Shown here piece after piece: positions 1 to 11,093 of a DNA stretch of 64,000 bases (its first letter is position 1; the number at the start of each line of letters is the position of its first letter). This DNA comes from Pulicaria dysenterica (lineage: Eukaryota; Streptophyta; Magnoliopsida; Asterales; Asteraceae). Made by a program: the position numbers and the translations under genes. The notes under the pieces are model-generated. The model was not told the DNA's origin. It saw only the letters and a list, made by a program, of their open reading frames with translations, and made no database searches. Where the stretch lies: assembly GCA_947179395.2 (NCBI GenBank), contig OX359295.1, positions 16,762,083 to 16,826,082 on the forward strand. The letters run 5' to 3'.

Positions 1-309
1 AAACACGGGTTTTTCTTGCACCACCCCTCGAATCCCACCCAGAGATTCATCATAAACGGTTGTTCTCCAGAATTCTTGTTGATGTGAAGCGTATGTAGTG
101 CAAGTTGCTGTGATTGCGGTGTGGATCTTTGACCTCATCAAATAGTCAATCATATCATCACAGTCCCTTGTTAATTTGTTCTTTGTCAGAAAGGCCCGGA
201 TGTTGTGCATGTCACCGGCTTTCAATTCGGCCTTTGTCTGACTGCCACTGCCAGATGCAGTCTCAACAGTGTTTTGGGCAGAGGAGCTTCCCAATTGAGT
301 AGATTCCAT
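1..309 (-). CDS. 5' part of an unrecognised ORF, open through the left window edge
   Basis: Reading leftward from an ATG at 307-309, the minus strand is open for 103 codons to the window edge. It begins MESTQLGSSSAQNTVET, then a Ser/Gly-rich stretch, then a region ending in SHQQEFWRTVYDESLGGIR. I do not recognise a domain. The FW...I...V pattern resembles accessory ORFs I recall downstream of pol in some plant copia elements; that is from memory and weak. The position fits this reading, because element C is on the same strand and its pol ends at 2570. It could instead be the first ORF of another element whose leader is the TTCGCACG-rich stretch at 310-1300, or a host gene fragment. Confidence 0.5.
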   Translation of the reverse strand, partial: MESTQLGSSSAQNTVETASGSGSQTKAELKAGDMHNIRAFLTKNKLTRDCDDMIDYLMRSKIHTAITATCTTYASHQQEFWRTTVYDESLGGIRGVVQEKPVF

Positions 310-1740
310 TTGTTTGAAGTCTGAGAAATAGACATTATGCACATTAGAGAGAAACATTCATAGATCGTAACACACAGTTAAAATCTACAGAATTTAAGAA
401 TTAAGCATTAGTCTCAAAACTTCGAAATTTCACCACGCGCGCACTGAACAGCATCACGCACGTGGTGATAGGACTTCGGGCGAAGTGAGTTAATATCTAT
501 AAAACGGTTAATTAAACCTAAGATACACTTCGTACGAACTCATATCAGTACGTGCGAAATGGATTTCACTTCGCACGGCTGAAACTCATCGTGTTCATCT
601 TCTACATCCTACAATTCGTGTGAAATGAAGACAGTTCGTGCGAAATGAACGTCACTTCGCACGGTTAACATTCAAACTCAAAAACCCTTTCGCCGAATAT
701 TTTTGCTTCAAACCATTGATTTACGATGTTTTTTGAGTCGATTGAATGATTAAAGATCATCCAATTAAGTCCATGAATGTTCCTTTTCACTCAAATCTAA
801 CAAACTAACACATTACACAACTTTAGATCCGGTTTTAACATTTTGAGTTTTTCACACATAGAATCGATTATAACTCGAGATCCAACCGTTGGATTGAAGC
901 GAAAAACATACCAAAATGATCACAACACAAAGGCGAATCACACGGATGAAACGAATAACTCTTTCAACACAAAAGTCAGAATCAAAATCGAGAGAGAATG
1001 GAGTGTACTGTAGAGAGTATGAATGCGCAATGACGAATACGCACGGAACTAACTTATATACCCTATTTCACTCCGTGCGAAGTGAGATCACTTCGCATGT
1101 TGTTGCCTGAAATTCACACCTAAATTGACACTTCACTTCACACGCAATAGACCTCACCACTTGCGAATTGGGCTTCACTTTACCTCTTGACCTTTGACTG
1201 GAAGTATGACTGCACTACGCACTTTGTGCCATCCAGTTCGTGCGAGGTTCTGTCACTTCGTGCGAATTGAGTTTCTCATATAAAAGTTGAATTTTTCTTG
1301 ACGATCCTGTACTCAGCACACAACGGTTAGAAACTTCAATGCAAGTCATAAACTTTTAAGCACACGAAAACACAAGAAACTAGAATACCCCAAAAATCTT
1401 TTTGTATTTTTCGGAATAAAAGAAACTGAAAATGCAGACTGTTAACAAATTAAATCCTAAAAACTAAGAGACAGAAATGAAAACACTAAAAAGATTAGCA
1501 AAAATTAAATTACTGAAATTAAATCTTTTTGTGAGAAGGTTCCAAGATGGAGTCAGTACCGGCACATCTATACTTAGTTATCATTTATTTCAGAACCTTA
1601 GGCACAAACATACTATCTCAATTTCTGTCTGTCAATCTAACTTTCCTCAGATAATGACATATTTAATTTCAACATTTTCTGATTATCCAGAACTGAGTAC
1701 ATGGTTAAGACTATCTCTTTTAAAATCTCACAGTGTTTTG
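310..1740. other. Non-coding spacer rich in TTCGCACG/TACGCACG motifs
   Basis: No supportable coding frame. From about 430 to 1280 the sequence carries many short copies of TTCGCACG or its complement CGTGCGAA, often as close inverted pairs, for example TTCGTGCGAAATGA at 630-643 and ACTTCGCACGG at 652-662. Related TACGCACG motifs fill the leader and LTR of element C (20860-22030). The stretch is either the region between pol and the ORF at 1-309, or the leader of a related element. From 1280 to 1740 I see only AT-rich sequence. Confidence 0.5.
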
Positions 1741-1794
1741 ACTCACTCAGTCGGTTGCACAACTTGAGTACCCAACCACCATGCTTATGTGCTT

Positions 1795-1980
1795 TGTGAT
1801 TTTGTCAACGCATTTTATGCTCTTTGACATGGAGGTCATTTTTTCACCTCTTTTGATAATTTCTGTTGAGCTTTTGTCACTGCATTTTATGCTCTTTGAC
1901 AAGTCAACACTAATAGATCTTTCTGTTGAGCTTTTGTCACTGCATTTTATGCTCTTTGACAATTCAACACTAATAGATCA
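1795..1980. repeat. 60-bp tandem repeat, two full copies and one partial
   Basis: 1861-1920 and 1921-1980 are the same 60-bp unit with two mismatches. The core TGCATTTTATGCTCTTTGAC also occurs upstream at about 1811-1830 with one change, as a partial third copy with a diverged flank. Both reading frames give only low-complexity peptides, so it looks non-coding. It lies downstream of the pol of element C. Confidence 0.85.
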
Positions 1981-2365
1981 ATGTAACTATTTCTTTTGAC
2001 ATCTCAGATTGGGGTCAAATTTTCACCCTCTTTTTACATTTTGCTCATTGTCATCTAAGCACATTTGGCATGGTAACAGGTGTGTGCACCAGACTAAGTT
2101 AGTCTCAACTGTTATTGACTTGTAGACTTGGAATGTCTCGATAGTTTGAATCTTTGATGGATTTCCACATGTATAACCACTTATCAGCCTAGACTCTCAT
2201 CATATGCCTTACACACCATCTGTTTCTTATCTGATTTGACTCAAATTTTCAGACAGTTTTCTCAAGAATATGTACATGCCTTCAGTCCTAATTTTACTAG
2301 ACATACTTTGTATGAAAGCCAGTGTACCATCATTTTCCATTTGAGTTGGATCATCTTCTCATTTT

Positions 2366-2455
2366 TGTTTTTCTGATTTTTTTTGTATTTTCTATGTTTT
2401 TCTGATTTTTTTTGTATTTTCTATGTTTTTCTGATTTTTTTGTATTTTCTATGTT
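2366..2455. repeat. 30-bp T-rich tandem repeat, three copies
   Basis: A unit containing TTCTGATTTTTTTTGTATTTTCTATG is repeated three times with a period of about 30 bp; the third copy is slightly shorter in its T run. On the minus strand it is A-rich and lies about 115-205 bp beyond the pol stop of element C. Confidence 0.8.
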
Positions 2456-2461
2456 GCATCT

Positions 2462-2475
2462 ATCTCCCCCTAAAA
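2462..2475 (-). other. Polypurine stretch after the pol of element C
   Basis: The minus strand reads TTTTAGGGGGAGAT, the kind of purine tract that primes plus-strand synthesis next to a 3' LTR. The following sequence does not start with TG and does not resemble the C LTR at 21490-22206. It may therefore be an old or internal tract, or its LTR was lost. Confidence 0.35.
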
Positions 2476-2569
2476 TACTAAAAGAAATAAATACCAAGAA
2501 CAGAGACACACAGACAAAAAAAATAAACACACAGAAAATAGCCACACAGGCACAAATCCGAGAAAGACA

Positions 2570-3343
2570 TTAAGTTGCATCATCAGAGACACCCTCACAC
2601 TTGGTTTTCATTCCGTTTTCATTCACTAAGAACAAAAACCGGGGTTTATCAAATGCCTTTGTATACGGGTCTGCTTTTTGGAAATCAGTTTGAATAGACA
2701 AGACATCAATTAATTTCTTTTCCCAGCAGTCCCGTAAAAAATGGTATTTGATACCAATGTGCTTGGTCTTATAGTGCTGTACGGGATTTTTAGTAATGGC
2801 TATAGCAGCAGTGTTATCAACATAAATGGGAGTAGTAGAGAATTGCAAACCGTAATCCCGCAGTTGTTGTTGAATCCAGATGACCTGAGAACAGCAGCTC
2901 GCCGCCGAAATATATTCAGCTTCACACGTAGAAAGCGCAACTGCAGTCTGCTTCTTACACTGCCACGTGACAAGTCTCGATCCGAGAAACTGACAACCCC
3001 CAGAGGTAGATTTATGATCCTTTTTGCATCCACCATAGTCTGAATCACTGTAGGCCGTCAACTCTAAGTTATCATCACAAGGATACCACAGTCCAAGATT
3101 GGGAGCATCCTTCAGATAGCGAAAGATCCGCTTGACAATCATCAGATGCTTGATGTTAGGATTGGATTGGTATCTTGCCATCAGACATGTGGCAAACATG
3201 ATATCTGGTCTGGATGCCGTGAGGTACATCAGAGATCCAATCATTGCTCGGTAAAGAGATTCATTCACCAACTCCCCCTCAGTATCTGGAGACATACCGT
3301 GATTGACAGGAAGAGGTGTTGTAGCAGTCTTTTCAGAAGACAT
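2570..3343 (-). pseudogene. Copia RT C-terminus and RNase H, element C
   Basis: A 257-codon open stretch holds the end of reverse transcriptase (YRAMIGSLMYLTASRPDIMF) and the copia RNase H. The RNase H shows TAYSDSDYGG, an STCEAEYISAA segment, a YVDNTAAIAI segment and DPYTKAFDKP in place of the usual ADxxTK. These supply the acidic residues of the RNase H site. The gene would degrade RNA in RNA:DNA hybrids during reverse transcription. It is one base out of frame with the upstream RT part, so the polyprotein is broken at about 3345-3360. Confidence 0.85.
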
Positions 3344-3990
3344 TCAAACCATGCTAGAATGTCAGCAACATACTTTGACTGGTGTAGGAAAATCCCTGTC
3401 TCTGTCTGCTCCACTTGAAGTCCCAAGAAAAACTTCATCTCTCCCATCGAACTCATTTCAAACTTCTCTTTCATAATCCTTGCAAATTCTTCACACAGAA
3501 TTGGATTTGGAGAACCGAAAATGATATCATCCACGTATACATGAACCAATATCAAGTCTTTATCTTCACCTTTGATGAACAACGTTTTGTCAATGGTCCC
3601 TCTCTTGTACCCATTGTCGATCAGATATTGAGAGAGGGTCTCGTACCATGCTCGCGGTGCTTGATGTAGACCATATAATGCCTTATTCAGCAAGTATACT
3701 TTGTCTGGATGAATAGGATCTACAAACCCCGGAGGTTGATTGACATACACTGTCTCTTGAATTTTTCCAGGAGATGTCGTGAATGGATACTTAGGTCCTG
3801 AGTTCTTTGGCTTTTCACATTCTCTTGCAAAATGACCCTTTTCGCCACAGTTGTAGCAGGTTACAGGTGATTTGTCGAAGCCCAGCTTTGTATCCTTAGT
3901 TGCTGTAATCTGCATCCCAGTTCTCTTGACCAAGGCCTTTGCTCTCCTTACCAGATTAGCATAGGACCATAAAATGTCCTGTCTTTCCAT
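3344..3990 (-). pseudogene. Gag zinc knuckle fused in frame to the second half of RT, element C
   Basis: The frame has a CX2CX4HX4C knuckle (CYNCGEKGHFAREC, residues 45-58 from the ATG at 3990). At about residue 76 (near nucleotide 3762) it passes directly into RT sequence ETVYVNQPPGF, followed by ALYGLHQAPRAW and the catalytic YVDD at 152-155. A normal copia polyprotein has protease, integrase and the first RT half between these points, so a large internal deletion has joined gag to RT without breaking the frame. The upstream gag is one base out of frame near 4002, and the downstream RNase H is also out of frame. Confidence 0.85.
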
Positions 3991-4001
3991 TTCATCGTTG
4001 T

Positions 4002-4795
4002 CTATCTGGCATAATCTTCCTGAGTCAGGTAGGCATTTCCGATTTTACCCTTTAGCAGATCATCATATGATGTAACCAAAGCACTAAGCATCCCCATATG
4101 CTCCTTTACTTCTTCAGTGTTGCCATGCTTAAAATGCTCATTGTTTAAGGCAGGCATAGACGTTTTGCTTGAAGGAGCAGAATATGGTGGTCCACTTGTA
4201 GTTTCAGGAGCAGACTTTCTTGAAGAACAAACGTTAGATGTAAAGGCTGTCTGCAGTGGAGCATTTGATGAAGTGACTGGAGAAGCAATGGGTCCAGTAC
4301 AGCATAATGAGGGATTTTGCACATAGCTGCTCAATCTGTCCAGATTTTGCTCCTCCTGTTCATGTTCTTTCAGCTTAGTAATGAAGTCATTCAGATCCAT
4401 GCCCTCAAAACCTTCACCATTTTTAAGAATCATAATGAATGGCCTCCAGCTTTTGGGTAGTGCCTTGGTAAAAGTCTCTACTTGTTGTCTTTCTGAGATC
4501 TGCACCCCCAAACTATCCATTTCACTGAGAAGATGGTTGTATCTGTTGATCAGATCTGGAAGCTTTTCATTCACGTATGAGGTGAAGTGGTCAAACTCCT
4601 TTCTTAACTGTGAGGCCTTGAGCTCTTTCAGAGATGCATTCCCCTCATTCCTCTTTTGTAGCGCATTCCACAAGGAACGTGGCGTTCTATACCGTCGGAA
4701 CTGGTGGAAGATCTCATTAGGAATAGCTTGGATCAGATAAGAGTAGGCTTTCTTCTCAGCATCATAAGCCTTCCTCTGATCGTTACTCATCTGAT
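4002..4795 (-). pseudogene. Gag, middle and C-terminal part, element C
   Basis: This continues the gag that starts at 20834, after interruption by element A. From MSNDQRKAYDAEKKAYSYLI onward it shows the plant copia gag fold region (UBN2 type: LWNALQKR, LINRYNHLLSEMDSLG, FIMILKNGEGFEGM). The frame ends at a TAG in 4002-4004. The same protein resumes one base out of frame at 3990 with the zinc knuckle, so a frameshift separates the two. The ATG at 4919 lies in the inserted LTR of element A and is not a gag start. Confidence 0.8.
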
Positions 4796-5517
4796 TGTTG
4801 GGATTTCGTGGGCTCACAGCGGAAGCAAGGTACAAACAAAATAGCCCAAAGTACAAGCAATCAAAGCATAAAAACCGAAATCCCTCAAATGGACCAAACT
4901 CTATGTTCAAGAAATGCAACTTGAAAAGAAAGAGGTTATACCTTTCTCCTTAGCTCCAGTAATCTTCAATCCTCGTGGTGGTGATCCTTCAAATGCAAAA
5001 ACCCGATCTTCTATTGGGATATACCCCGGGAACAAGCCAAACCACGAGTGCTAGCAAGCCATTGCGATACTTCACTATGAAAACCACAATGGAACAGCAA
5101 CTAGAAGACCAAAATCTCCGGAGTACTCTCTATAATCTCACTTGGTCATAGTAGCACCAAAGAGAAAAGTGTGTGTTTATTAGAGAGAAAAAGAGCAAAG
5201 GAACTTCAAAACAAAATGAAGTCTCACTAGAACTTCTGCCTCCAGCTTCGATTTTAACCACAAAGACCGGCCAAAGTGCGTTCCTAGGTGTACACCACGC
5301 ATTGGCCAGCTTGGGAGGTAATTTGACATAAAGCCCATGCAGCCGTAGCGGCGCTAACTCTTAGGGTTTAGCGGCGCTAACCCCTTAAAGTTAGCGGCGC
5401 TAACGCGGCCTGGCAGGGATGTGACACAAAGTACATGCAGCCGTAGCGGCGCTAACTCTTAGGACTTAGCGGCGCTAACTCTTTATAGTTAGCGGCGCTA
5501 ACGCGGCCTGCGATGTC
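4796..5517 (-). repeat. 3' LTR of element A, distal part (split by B)
   Basis: Matches 19732-20591 almost base for base up to the ATGTC target at 5513-5517, where element B begins; the remainder resumes at 13442. Two clusters of the near-palindrome GTTAGCGGCGCTAAC lie at 5345-5404 and 5445-5503, three copies each, spaced 22-23 bp. On the minus strand an AATAAA sits at about 5176-5181. Confidence 0.92.
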
Positions 5518-6369
5518 TGTTGGGATTTCGTGGGCAACACAGCGGAAGCAAGTACAACAAACAAAGCCCACGGTACAAGCAAATAAAGCATAAAACAAGA
5601 AATCCCGAACATGGACCAAACTCTATGTAAAAGAAATGCAACTTAAAGGATGAAGAAAGTTATACCTTTCTCCTAAGCTCCAGAATTCGGATTGTCTCGT
5701 GGTGGTGATGCTCCAAGAACAAATGCGGATCAACTAATGGGTAGTGCCCCGGCAACACATCCAACCTCACGAGCTAGCGAGCCTTCGTGTTTCTTCACCG
5801 TGAAAAACACTCCGGGACAGCAACCATATCACGAGACCAACTCTGGAGTTATCACTCTCTTGTATCTTCACTTGGTCTCTTATAGCACCAAAGAAGGAAT
5901 ATGAAATTTAGAGAGAAAGAGAGCAAAATGAGAGAAACCCAACTTGAAAAAATGAGTTCTCTTTCTTCTCTCATGTTCCAGATTCGTGTATTATCCCCTT
6001 GAACCGGCCAAGCATCGAGACTACCAAATAAACATGCATTGGTCGATTTTTAGGTGGAAATGACAAATGGCACTGGGCGGGAGTTAGCGGCGCTAACCGG
6101 GAGTTAGCGGCGCTAACTCACTAAAGTTAGCGGCGCTAACATCCTTTGTCAGTGACATGACATAAAGTACATGCAGCCGTAGCGGCGCTAACCTTTAGGA
6201 CTTAGCGGCGCTAACGCGGCCTGCGATGTCAACTTTTGTCTTTTGCCATGTTTGGTCCCTTAACTTAAATTGTTGTCAGGTTAGACCCCGGTGCATGACC
6301 CAATAGGCCCATACATCATCAGCAGCGGTCCATATGGCATACGTGCATTAATGGGCATATTACCAACAA
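5518..6369 (-). repeat. 3' LTR of element B
   Basis: 852 bp, TG...CA ends. Near-palindrome copies lie at 6083-6097, 6103-6117, 6126-6140, 6179-6192 and 6202-6215. Compared with the 5' copy at 12563-13436 it lacks 22 bp containing one palindrome, consistent with slippage or recombination between neighbouring palindromes. The 70-codon open frame near 5692-5904 is an antisense shadow inside the LTR. Confidence 0.93.
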
Positions 6370-6382
6370 ACTCCCACTTGCA
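6370..6382 (-). promoter_or_regulatory. Polypurine tract of element B
   Basis: The minus strand reads GCAAGTGGGAGTT immediately before the 3' LTR. This is the expected position and composition of the plus-strand primer. The same tract precedes the 3' LTRs of A (13578) and D (53520). Confidence 0.8.
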
Positions 6383-7440
6383 CATAATGCACCGTACCCA
6401 TGAAACCACAGACAAAGAGCGGCCTCTAGCAAAAGCATCAATGCCCCCAAGTCAGTATGGGTTCCGCTTTTATGCAGAAAACCATTACCTACAAAAAGAA
6501 CGTAGAGGTCCTATTTGATAAGTGATCAATACTCCTTTTGTTCGCGATATCCTTGTGAACACGAGACATGGATTGATATATCAATCTCCAGATCGTTCAC
6601 GATTATGTTACTCGATCTTGATTGGTGGTGACCAAAATTTAAGGACATATCCGATTCTAAATCAATATTCCTTTGCGCATGGCCATGCTTATTTTGGTGT
6701 CAGCGCCCAATCATCGAGGGGCCCAGGGATATCTCTCATACCAGAGGAACAAATTCCGTTGACTGTACAACCCCATAGCGTGAACCTTATCTTACTTAGT
6801 TATTCCCTTTATAATAGCCAGTTACGAACTACGTTTTGAAATAACCGAAGTAAGAAAGTTTCATCCTATAGCAATTCATACATCTCGGGTCGAAGGACGT
6901 AATGATATTATCCTTCCGAGTCACTCTTTGACCATGATCCATGAAGTGAACTCGGGTGTGGGTCTTCCAGTTACTTGAAACTCCTTTCAAGCACAGGTTA
7001 TTGCTGCGTTTCTTGCATTCAATCCTTGATCAATGCATAACCAACACATAACCTCAGCCTTAACTCAAACTTCCTTCCCTTGAAGAATGACTGGCTGTGG
7101 AATTTAGAATGTATAAACATTCCGGGAAGTGGTTAAACATGCTAAGATGGAACACAGTAAAGACCAATGAAGGTAACCGCATCATACGTATATATAGTCC
7201 CCACTATATATCGATACAATCATCGGTTAGCAGTACTGCTTGCCGTTCCCAAAGTTTATAAGTAAATCAAACATTTACTAAAATAATATTCAAGCCTAGT
7301 CATAAGCATGAACCATGCTTTTATACCTAGCATGGGATCCATCACTAGTATTTTGACGACGGCTTAACTATGGGATCATCTACACAATATCCCTTTTGTA
7401 CTCTTTAGTATTCTCTTTTAAACCACTTGCAAAGTGCTTA
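6383..7440 (-). other. 3' untranslated region of element B, conserved in A and D
   Basis: About 800 bp next to the PPT aligns well with 13591-14360 in A and, more loosely, with 53533-54310 in D, for example around the segments TTTTGTTCGCGATATCC and CAATCATCGAGGGGCCC. The conservation extends between elements with and without pol, so it may hold cis signals. A 105-codon plus-strand frame (6522-6839) is open in A and B but shifted in D, so I treat the region as non-coding. Confidence 0.6.
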
Positions 7441-7650
7441 TCTAAGAGATCATACACAAGGTTATCATAGTCGTCATATCCTCAAAGTTACCGAAGTCTA
7501 CAATAGGATTAATGACACTTATGATTAGCTGAGTCGTCATACTCTCAATGTAACCGAAGTTCACGATAGAGTTACTGACACTCACGTTTATTAGAGTCGA
7601 CATACCCTTAATGTTACCGAAGTACACAATAGGGTCAATGACACTCATTT
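7441..7650. repeat. Imperfect tandem repeat of about 65 bp, three copies, in the decayed 3' pol region of B
   Basis: Three copies of a block containing TAACCGAAGT...CAATAG...TAATGACACT follow one another. On the minus strand they give a repeated peptide like SVIDPIVDFGNIEGMSTLIN. The same three copies occur in A at 14650-14846. They are not recognisable in the intact pol of D, so the expansion belongs to the A/B lineage. Confidence 0.7.
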
Positions 7651-10205
7651 AAATCTAAATGTCGTATCTACACCACATATTTGAATATTCAAGACTTCGA
7701 TTAAAATCGGCAGCTTCACAAGTATAGATTTCCTTGCAGTAACAACTTACTCAAGACAACTCTATTTACGTCGAGCATCAAGAACATACATCAGTATTTC
7801 TTGAATCTAAAATCCACTTGATTCCACATTCTCTATTCATACTCAAAGAACAATAATTCCATCAATAGGTTGTAGAACAACCCTAAATTAGGACATTATT
7901 TTATTGAGCATATTTTACTAGGAAAACATGAAGCTCCCACTAGCCCTGACAAGGGTATCTGGCTTAATCTATGCTTTCTAGAAAACTCATTCCTTAGACT
8001 TTCTCGCAAAGCAGGATTACAGCCACAAGATGCAAGTTTTGCTGACTTTAGTCATGGACACAACTTGGATATAATGGATATATAAGACCTCGGAACATGC
8101 TTCAAACATTTCCTCAACTTAAATCCCGCGAAGGATCTTGGTCTTTTATTTCCATGTGAACATACTCTTTTCCCAGAGCGACAACAATGTTCCACATAAT
8201 CCAGACCTAATTTGGATATTATGGATGAATAAGACCCTCGGAAAATGCCTTAAGCATTCCCTCAACATAACCCTATGAAGGATACAGGTCTTTTACATCC
8301 AAGTGAACTAATCTTGTTTCCGCAAGGTGATAACAATATTTCACTTTATCCAAGTTATCTTCAACACAACTACTAGAACGTATTTCCATATTATCAATAT
8401 GAAACACTATGCCTCTAGTCGGTATTTGAAGTTGTCTATGATTGCATATATGATAGTCCCTTCACCCTTTTCGGATTACACCTTAGGTGTGGGATTAACC
8501 CAAGTCAAGTACTTGGACGCAGCAAATAGATTACATCTATGTATACCATTCCCTTTTCTCATATTCAATAGTGAACACAGGGTCCCACTATGTTTCCGAT
8601 GAATGGCAACATCACAATGATTTACCATCAAGCTGCTGCTACTCTGATATGACAACATCATATCAATAACAACCTTCTTGATTTACATCAGATATAAAGA
8701 AGCAATGGATATTGTCAGGTTTTACCAGCATCTCTATGCTGATTAAAAGCTAGTGTCAACATTAGGTCTCTCATTTAAGTTTTACGTTCTTCCACTAGAA
8801 TGCTTTTGTAAATTGTTCTTTCCCTTTTGAATAACCAAACATGGTTCCCATAAGTTCAAGAACAATTATCCAAAACTCAAATGAAATACTTAAATGTACA
8901 AGCATCAACTTATAATTCATACATCTCCCACTAAATGTAGAATGAATAATTTTAAGTTGTGAGATTGACAAGCAAAGAACTCTTTCTAGTCAAAATCTCA
9001 TTAGATGCTTAAGTGACCATAATGTTGGAGTTTTAGATTGAGGACTTGGTTCATAAAATTAATGTATACCAATTAAATTGAATACATATTTAGGCCTGCC
9101 GTTTACCAGATCATCTACAAAGATATCCGGTTTTGTTTAAAGTAACACCATATACAAGGTGTTTCCTCGAGAAAACGAATTATGGGTTAAACCCATGATT
9201 CCTTTCCCAATATAGATAATAGAAACTTAGCATCTTACCTAGATCTAAGAATCGATATCTATATGCCCTTATTGATTCTTAATTTCTTAAGGTTATTTCC
9301 GAACACCTCTAGGTTTCAGACACAAACCTTTTAGCTAGTTAAACATTCTCCCAACAACCATCATAAAGATGGTGATGGAGAATCTTACTAGTGTCATACT
9401 ATATGGCATACTTGAACGGATTATCCACACAAGTGTGATTAAAATCCAACAAGTCATAATCCTTCCTACCAAGACTGGTGAAAGATTTCATAATCACCCT
9501 AGTCCAATAAACAATATTTATATCTTTCATTTAGCCCGAAGCTAAACTTTTACAAAGATCCTAACCACATGGATCTAAGCGATGTAAATGTTGTTTACTT
9601 GGTCAAGTTTGATTATGCCATATACTTAATGTATCCAAACCACTTTTGGATCTAAGAATCAATTATTTCATGATTGCCTTATTACTTATAATGAGGCTTT
9701 ATGTATGCAATGATATGGATAAGCTTTGATAAAACATCTCAAAATAATTTTTCAAAAAAATGTTTCAATTCTAAACAACATCCATCGTCATCAAATGTGT
9801 ATTTGTACACCAAAATGGTCAAATTAACACATAAGCTTAGACATGGATTGAATATGAAATGAAACCATCAGAATGAAAAATCTTTTAAACCAAAAACAAG
9901 ATACAAAAAATATCCATCATCTTCAAACGTACATACAATAAAGCTAGTCTTGCCACGCAGGGCGTACATACAAAAGTAATAAATAATCCGGAAATAATGG
10001 CGAGACCAATACTCCCAATTCTCTTGTAGAAGACAATCAACAAAATTTCTTCTTGAGAGATCCGGCTCTTCAAGCTCTTCCTTCTTGCAACGAACAGACC
10101 TACACTTTGCAACAAAATAAATTTGTGACAAACGTGAGTCATTTAGCTCGGGTAAACAACCCAGCTCCATAAGGAATAGCAATGAAGTATAATCATGAAT
10201 GTACC
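7651..10205 (-). pseudogene. Decayed pol of element B
   Basis: There is no long frame, but colinear traces of the pol of D remain. Near 10142-9940 a protease-like THVC and the phrase FVCTPCVAR match GTHVC and SFAPCVAR of D. Near 9400-9625 the DNA follows the integrase of D (TGGCATACTTGAACGGA against TGGCATGCTTGAACGGA). Near 7915-8030 it follows the RT segment next to YVDD (CTCCCACTAGCCCTGAC against CTCCCACTAGCTCTAAT). Stops and indels are dense. No functional enzyme can come from here. Confidence 0.75.
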
Positions 10206-11093
10206 TCAAGTAGGAAAATTAACTCTCTCTTGTCTGAGAAGTTTTATATCCTCTCGGCACGGAGGGCAGGCATGACGGCCCTAATCCCCAAATCTACCGC
10301 AGAAGTAGCAAACCAACCCTTGTTGAGTCTCTTTAGGCATATTATCAATATCCATAGACTCAAAACTTGAAGTAAGCTTGGATACTCCAACTTCTTCATA
10401 TGGTGGGATCGATTTCTTCTTCTTGGCAAAAAGTTGTTCCTTGGAACTAAAGTTAGGAGTGGATGAGGATGATTCATGCTTGAACATGTTGGACTCAACA
10501 TCCTTCAACATTCCATGCAATTCATCTATAAATATTTCCTTTCCATGCATATGATAGTTCTCGACAAACTTTTCATATGATGCGGGCAGAGACCGAAGTA
10601 TGAAATTCACACCAAGCTCCCTCCCTACAGGAAAACCTAATCTCTCCATCTGGTCCATGTATGACTTCATTTTCAAAACATGGGCACTTACACTCCCGTC
10701 TTCCCGCATCTTACAACCGGTTAGACTTTTAACGCACTCATAATGTTCTTGCCTAACTTGCTGTCGGAAAACATCCTTCAGCTTGTTTATCATGTTATAC
10801 ACAGTCATGTGCTCAAATTGCTTTCGCAGTTCCGAGCTCATACTTGATAACATGAGGCTAGCAACATCGTGCGTATCCCGAACACGCTTTTCATACGCGT
10901 ATCGGATAGCCCATTCCGCATTGGTAGCAGGTGGTTCAGGAAGGGGTTCCTCAAGGATGTGCAACTTGGACTCGGCACGTAGGACAATCCTCAATTGCCT
11001 AAGCCAGTCTACAAAGTTCACTCCCGTGAGTTTCTCCCTTTGTAGGAACATACGTAGTGATAAGTTCGACGTGTTGTGGTTTTGATTTGACAT
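10206..11093 (-). pseudogene. Gag of element B, one nonsense mutation in the finger
   Basis: Starts MSNQNHNTSNLSLRMFL at 11093 and matches the gag of A over its length, including the UBN2-type capsid region (SMSSELRKQFEHM, KMKSYMDQMERLGF). A TAG at 10281-10283 replaces the Trp codon of A inside the cysteine motif, giving a 270-residue product that lacks its last pair of cysteines. Beyond it the frame continues to the same TGA as in A (10206-10208). The finger reads CYFCGRFGD-stop-GRHACPPC, a four-cysteine arrangement rather than the usual CCHC. Confidence 0.85.

Noticed and set aside
5345..5503. CRISPR-like regularly spaced palindromes
   Set aside because: Plant LTR context, 6-8 bp spacers that repeat between clusters, and no cas genes. 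Regular spacing comes from tandem duplication in LTRs.
5692..5904. 70-codon frame, repeated at 12737-12949
   Set aside because: Lies wholly inside the two LTRs of B; no domain, antisense to the element.
6522..6839. 105-codon plus-strand frame, with a close match at 13727-14044
   Set aside because: It is antisense to elements B and A. The same DNA in D has an extra base and a stop, so the frame is not kept. Similarity reflects descent of the element, not a gene.
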